This document shows, one piece after another, positions 6,561 through 9,505 of a stretch of DNA of 9,505 bases (position 1 is the stretch's first letter; each line of letters opens with the position of its first letter). Made by a program: the position numbers and the translations under genes. The DNA comes from CAJWPI01 sp964571215 (lineage in GTDB: Bacteria; Pseudomonadota; Gammaproteobacteria; Magnimaribacterales; Magnimaribacteraceae). The stretch is taken from positions 1-9,505 of the forward strand of contig CAZMZZ010000048.1 of NCBI GenBank assembly GCA_964571215.1, read 5' to 3'. The notes below the pieces were generated by a model that worked only from the letters and a program-made list of their open reading frames with translations, was not told the origin of the DNA and did no database searches.

Positions 6561-6595
6561 ATCATCTTAATTAAGTTCTGCTAATTAGTTTTGAA

Positions 6596-7624
6596 ATGAA
6601 AAAATTTTTAATTACTTATTTGTTCTTATTTTGTATTTCGACATATTCTTATGGCGAAGAAACTTACGTTTTTAAAGAAACCTATGAAATAAGCATAGAT
6701 ATTGAGAGTTCTGAAAGAGGTTCAATATCAGAAGGAATGAAAGAAGCTTTCAAATATCTAATAGTTAGTGTTTCAGGAAGTTCAGAAATTCTTAGGAATG
6801 AGATAGTTAAACAAACGATTGGTAAGCCAGAACTCTTCATAAATGAATATAGACTTAATAGGCCAGATAATGAGTCAATTGAAGCAACCTTTTCTTTTAA
6901 TGGAAGGGTCGTAAGAAAGTTCTTTTACGACAACGGCCTACCACTTTGGGTTGGTTCATCTCTTAAAGTTCTTGGATATTTCCCTTGCAGATTTAATCTT
7001 TCTTCTCCAGACCCAGATCTACATCAAGAAAGATGTTTTAATCTTATTTCAAATGCAAAAAATACATCTTCTCTAAGAGTTTTAAGTTTAATTGAACCAA
7101 GCATGGATCTTTATGATCTAGACATTGTAGACATCCTAGAGAAGAAGTCAGATGAAGCAGTTCTCAATAAAATGGCAAGACGTTATGGAATTGAACACTG
7201 GTTTTCTTGTTCAATTTATGATTCGTTGGGATTATTTTTAGATGATCCTTATTGTACATCATCCGTATTTCCTTCTTCTTTTCTTCCTCTAGAAGAAAGT
7301 CTTACTACTTTGGTTGATGCATTAACCAAAAATTATCAACTAGTAATTGACCCCAATATTAGAAGTAGCTCTTTGATTACTATTACCGGGATTGAAGACC
7401 ATGTATCTTTAGATTTAGTCAAAGATATTATAGATTCTCAAGCCATAGTAGTTAATTCGAAGGTTAGTTCTCTTGAAGGTTCTAAAGTAGTTTTTTTCAT
7501 AGATCTTATTGGAAGGCCATCGGACTTAATGAAGTTAATGGAGGTTAATACATCTTTTACTTTAAATTCACAAGACCAAAGGCAAATCGATCCCGTTTCC
7601 TATTCCTTTGTAGGAAAGCTCTAA
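6596..7624 (+). CDS. Exported DUF2066-family protein
   Basis: The function is unknown. The 342 residues begin with a signal peptide (basic KK, hydrophobic core, likely cut after G20 in SYG-EE), so the protein is expected in the periplasm; C13 is not in a lipobox. DUF2066 hallmarks: an AFKYLIVSVSGSSEIL segment (51-66), a central region FNGRVVRKFFYDNGLPLWVG (101-120), and then a less conserved C-terminal half. The same protein sits divergent from purM and upstream of hda in Pseudomonas-like genomes, so the location supports the assignment. The ATG follows a short leader (TTTTGAA) with no real Shine-Dalgarno; MKKFLI is a normal signal start. Its stop overlaps the start of the next gene by one base (TAATG), placing it first in a three-gene operon ending in hda. 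Confidence 0.82.
   Translation: MKKFLITYLFLFCISTYSYGEETYVFKETYEISIDIESSERGSISEGMKEAFKYLIVSVSGSSEILRNEIVKQTIGKPELFINEYRLNRPDNESIEATFSFNGRVVRKFFYDNGLPLWVGSSLKVLGYFPCRFNLSSPDPDLHQERCFNLISNAKNTSSLRVLSLIEPSMDLYDLDIVDILEKKSDEAVLNKMARRYGIEHWFSCSIYDSLGLFLDDPYCTSSVFPSSFLPLEESLTTLVDALTKNYQLVIDPNIRSSSLITITGIEDHVSLDLVKDIIDSQAIVVNSKVSSLEGSKVVFFIDLIGRPSDLMKLMEVNTSFTLNSQDQRQIDPVSYSFVGKL
7611..7615 (+). promoter_or_regulatory. Shine-Dalgarno for the phosphatidyltransferase gene
   Basis: TAGGA lies eight bases before the ATG at 7624, inside the end of the DUF2066 gene. It is one of the few recognisable ribosome binding sites in this window and supports that ATG as the start. Confidence 0.5.
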
Positions 7625-8169
7625 TGTTATCTGTTCTTCCTAATGTTATTACTATTGCAAGATTTTTTCTGACTATCCCCATCGGTATTAGTATTTACCA
7701 AGAGCTAGATTCACTTGCCCTACTGCTTTTCTTATTAGCAGGATTATCTGACTGGCTGGATGGCTTTCTTTCTAGAAGATTTAATTGGTCAAGCAAGTTT
7801 GGTCAGTTTGCTGACCCTGTAGCTGATAAGTTTCTTATTTTAACTACTTTACTAGCTTTAGCTTTAGCAAACAAACTGCCGATATGGGTAGTTTCAATAA
7901 TGTTAGCTAGAGATTCCATTATAATAATTGGAGTCATCCTTTATTTTTCTTTATTCGAAAGCTATAACTTAGTTCCAAATAGATGGGGAAAGCATTATAC
8001 GGGTTGGTCTATAGCACTTTTTATTATTATTTTACTGAGAGGGGTCTTTGAATCCATACCCTTAATTCTTGAACAAATAGCCTTAATAGGGACAATATTC
8101 TTTTTAGTGATAAGTTTGACCTTCTATCTAAAAGACCAAGGTAAAAAAATATTGAGTCAAATAATATAA
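7624..8169 (+). CDS. CDP-alcohol phosphatidyltransferase (PGP synthase or cardiolipin synthase type)
   Basis: This is an integral membrane enzyme that moves a phosphatidyl group from CDP-diacylglycerol to an alcohol. The family motif is complete apart from one swap: D43, D46, G47, S50 (normally Ala), R51, G60, D64 and D68, within DGFLSRRFNW and FGQFADPVADK. The 181 residues fit PgsA (182 in E. coli), with about five to six hydrophobic segments. After the motif, LPIWVVSIMLARDSIIIIGV carries an Arg-Asp pair (R96, D97) resembling the eukaryote/actinobacterial-type cardiolipin synthase more than E. coli PgsA, which has an ARE motif there. So it makes either phosphatidylglycerol phosphate from glycerol-3-phosphate, or cardiolipin from phosphatidylglycerol; I cannot decide. 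It is co-transcribed between DUF2066 and hda, with a one-base overlap upstream and a four-base gap downstream. Confidence 0.85.
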   Translation: MLSVLPNVITIARFFLTIPIGISIYQELDSLALLLFLLAGLSDWLDGFLSRRFNWSSKFGQFADPVADKFLILTTLLALALANKLPIWVVSIMLARDSIIIIGVILYFSLFESYNLVPNRWGKHYTGWSIALFIIILLRGVFESIPLILEQIALIGTIFFLVISLTFYLKDQGKKILSQII

Positions 8170-8173
8170 GTAG

Positions 8174-8890
8174 ATGTCCTCCTCAAAACAATTACATCTT
8201 GATATTCAGTTAGACGAGTCTATTAGACTTTCTAAATTCATCGAATGTGAAACGACCGAGTCTTTATTAAAGAGTTTAAAAAATTTTTTAGATGAAGAGC
8301 CCTTAACTAATTTTCTTTATATTTGGGGCAATAAAGGGGTAGGTAAGTCCTATTTACTGAGAGCTGTTAATCAAGAACTTTTTGAGAAAAAAAAGAAAAC
8401 AGCCTTTCTTTCATTTAGAAGTTCAGAGCTTTATTCACCTTCCATTTTAGAGGGATTAGAAACACTGGACACAATATTCATAGACGATATTCATTTGTTA
8501 CCTAATTCATTGGAGTGGGAAAAAGCTCTTTTTAATTTTATAAACTGCTGTCTAAATCAGAACACTAAGGTACTTGTTAGCTCAGAAAGAATTGTGAAAA
8601 GTATGGCTATAGAATTACCTGATTTACAGTCAAGATTATTGGCATTTACAGCTATTGAACTGCCTGATATAAAAGAGGATGAAAAGATAATAGCTTTAAA
8701 AGAGGCAGCAGATAGAAAGGGTCTTAGTTTAGGTGATAAAGAACTAGTATATATATTAAGTCATACCTCTAGAAGTTTATCAGATCTATTGAAGCTTCTT
8801 TCAGATTTAGATAGTTTTTCTTTGGAAAAGCAGAGGAAGCTTACTGTTCCATTAATTAAGGAAATGCTGTCTACAAAGGGTAACAGTTGA
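8174..8890 (+). CDS. hda: DnaA regulatory inactivator Hda
   Basis: Hda is a DnaA-related AAA+ protein that, bound to the DNA-loaded beta clamp, stimulates ATP hydrolysis by DnaA and so prevents re-initiation (RIDA). The 238 residues match the family and lack DnaA's helix-turn-helix DNA-binding domain. Visible: an N-terminal clamp-binding motif QLHLDI (6-11), Walker A GNKGVGKS (52-59) with an intact lysine, Walker B IFIDDIHLL (101-109), sensor 1 near KVLVSSERI (132-140), and the box VII arginine finger R154 in LQSRL. Sensor 2 includes R200 in SRSLSDLLKLL, and the C-terminus QRKLTVPLIKEML matches the family. E. coli Hda has GAGRS in Walker A, so this copy looks more DnaA-like. It is the last gene of the DUF2066 operon, and its 3' end overlaps sppA by 20 bases. 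DnaC-like or plain DnaA identity is excluded by length and the QL motif. Confidence 0.95.
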   Translation: MSSSKQLHLDIQLDESIRLSKFIECETTESLLKSLKNFLDEEPLTNFLYIWGNKGVGKSYLLRAVNQELFEKKKKTAFLSFRSSELYSPSILEGLETLDTIFIDDIHLLPNSLEWEKALFNFINCCLNQNTKVLVSSERIVKSMAIELPDLQSRLLAFTAIELPDIKEDEKIIALKEAADRKGLSLGDKELVYILSHTSRSLSDLLKLLSDLDSFSLEKQRKLTVPLIKEMLSTKGNS

Positions 8891-9505
8891 GACACATAGC
8901 ATATATTCCTCTCGGATCATTAAATTTATCTAATTCGTAAACTATATTTAATGATTTTTTTAAACTGTGTCTTGTTTTCATAGAACTAGGAATAATAGTG
9001 AAAGCATAAGAAAATAACTCACTAAGAATTCTTTGTTTCCAATCAAGCTTTTCAGAAGGAAAAAAGGTATTATAGGAATCAACTTCTACAAGTTCTGCTG
9101 CCCTTTCTATAGCTTCATCTAGATTTCCTAACTTATCGACTAAGCCTAATTCCAGAGCTGTAGACCCCGCCCAGACTCTACCTTGAGCTATTTTATCTAC
9201 TTCTTCTAATTCCATTCCCCTTTCTTTTGCAACCAAGCCAATAAACCTTTGGTATCCAAATTCTATAGTAGATTGCAATATATCTGATATTGCAGGATTA
9301 ATAGCTCTGGTGGGGTCCATACCTCCTCCAAGTTTAGTTGTTGAGACTCCATCTGAATAAATTCCTATCTCTTCTAGGCTTTTTTCAAAAGTAGGGAAGA
9401 ATCCAAAAATTCCTATCGAACCAGTAATAGTATTATGAGAAGCCCATATTTCATTTGCACTTGCTGAAATCCAGTATCCTCCAGAAGCTGCTACGTTTGA
9501 CATTG
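8871..9505 (-). CDS. sppA: Signal peptide peptidase SppA, 67K type, C-terminal half (5' partial)
   Basis: This inner-membrane serine protease degrades cleaved signal peptides. Only the last 211 or so codons are in the window; the frame is open to the edge, and the ATG at 9503 is an internal Met within the conserved SMSNVAASGGYWIS region, not the start. The catalytic serine lies in AASGGYWIS (codon at 9485-9483), equivalent to E. coli Ser409. The catalytic lysine of the tandem 67K enzyme would be in the N-terminal half, outside. Downstream motifs: TGSIGIFG, DGVSTTKL, QGRVWAGSTALELGLVDKLG, and the C-terminal signature FNDPRGIYAMCLNC. From the serine to the end is about 204 residues, against about 210 in E. 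coli, so the 3' end is complete. The tail overlaps hda, and the CxxC is partly encoded inside that overlap. Confidence 0.95.
   Translation of the reverse strand, partial: MSNVAASGGYWISASANEIWASHNTITGSIGIFGFFPTFEKSLEEIGIYSDGVSTTKLGGGMDPTRAINPAISDILQSTIEFGYQRFIGLVAKERGMELEEVDKIAQGRVWAGSTALELGLVDKLGNLDEAIERAAELVEVDSYNTFFPSEKLDWKQRILSELFSYAFTIIPSSMKTRHSLKKSLNIVYELDKFNDPRGIYAMCLNCYPL

Noticed and set aside
8277..8290. TAAAAAATTTTTTA palindrome in hda
   Set aside because: Perfect, but made only of A/T inside coding sequence (Lys-Asn-Phe-Leu codons); most likely compositional. No DnaA box was seen near it.
9501..9503. ATG as start of sppA
   Set aside because: It is an internal Met just before the catalytic AASGGYWIS; the 67K enzyme has a long N-terminal half beyond the window edge.

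Overview
The window reads as a piece of the core chromosome of an AT-rich, compact gammaproteobacterium, probably a free-living marine lineage of the SAR86 kind. The lineage is an inference. The gene content (Hda, 67K-type SppA, a DUF2066 protein and a DUF3108 protein beside purM-purN) is typical of Gammaproteobacteria. G+C is low, roughly one third by eye. Every intergenic gap is under 80 bases and several genes overlap at their ends. Most starts lack a recognisable Shine-Dalgarno sequence. I see no tRNA, rRNA, CRISPR array, insertion sequence or phage gene, and no stretch over 300 bases without a gene.

Layout: dnaX (2-1558, 5' end outside the window) runs directly into recR (1558-2163), with the two joined by TAATG. 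The nucleoid protein gene ybaB, normally between them, is missing. A convergent exported M20 metallopeptidase (2171-3481, minus) follows. It is divergent from dcd (3558-4127, plus) across a 76-base promoter region. dcd converges with a minus-strand operon read purM (6531-5443), purN (5442-4813), DUF3108 protein (4816-4124), with touching or 4-base overlapping junctions. Divergent from purM is a plus-strand operon: DUF2066 protein (6596-7624), CDP-alcohol phosphatidyltransferase (7624-8169) and hda (8174-8890). hda overlaps tail-to-tail by 20 bases with the C-terminal part of sppA (8871-9505, minus, 5' end outside).

Functions: dnaX and hda both work with the DNA polymerase sliding clamp: DnaX loads it, and Hda uses it to switch off DnaA. 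recR serves recombinational repair. purM and purN are steps 5 and 3 of IMP synthesis, and dcd starts dUMP/dTTP supply from dCTP, so nucleotide supply sits among replication and repair genes. Three proteins carry export signals (M20 peptidase, DUF3108, DUF2066), and SppA clears signal peptides in the membrane.

The most interesting signal is a run of ten A in dnaX exactly after clamp-loader domain III. A stop codon follows at once in each of the two alternative frames, so slippage by one base in either direction would give a short, gamma-like DnaX. No wholly unknown system was found. The rest is ordinary housekeeping sequence with compact architecture.
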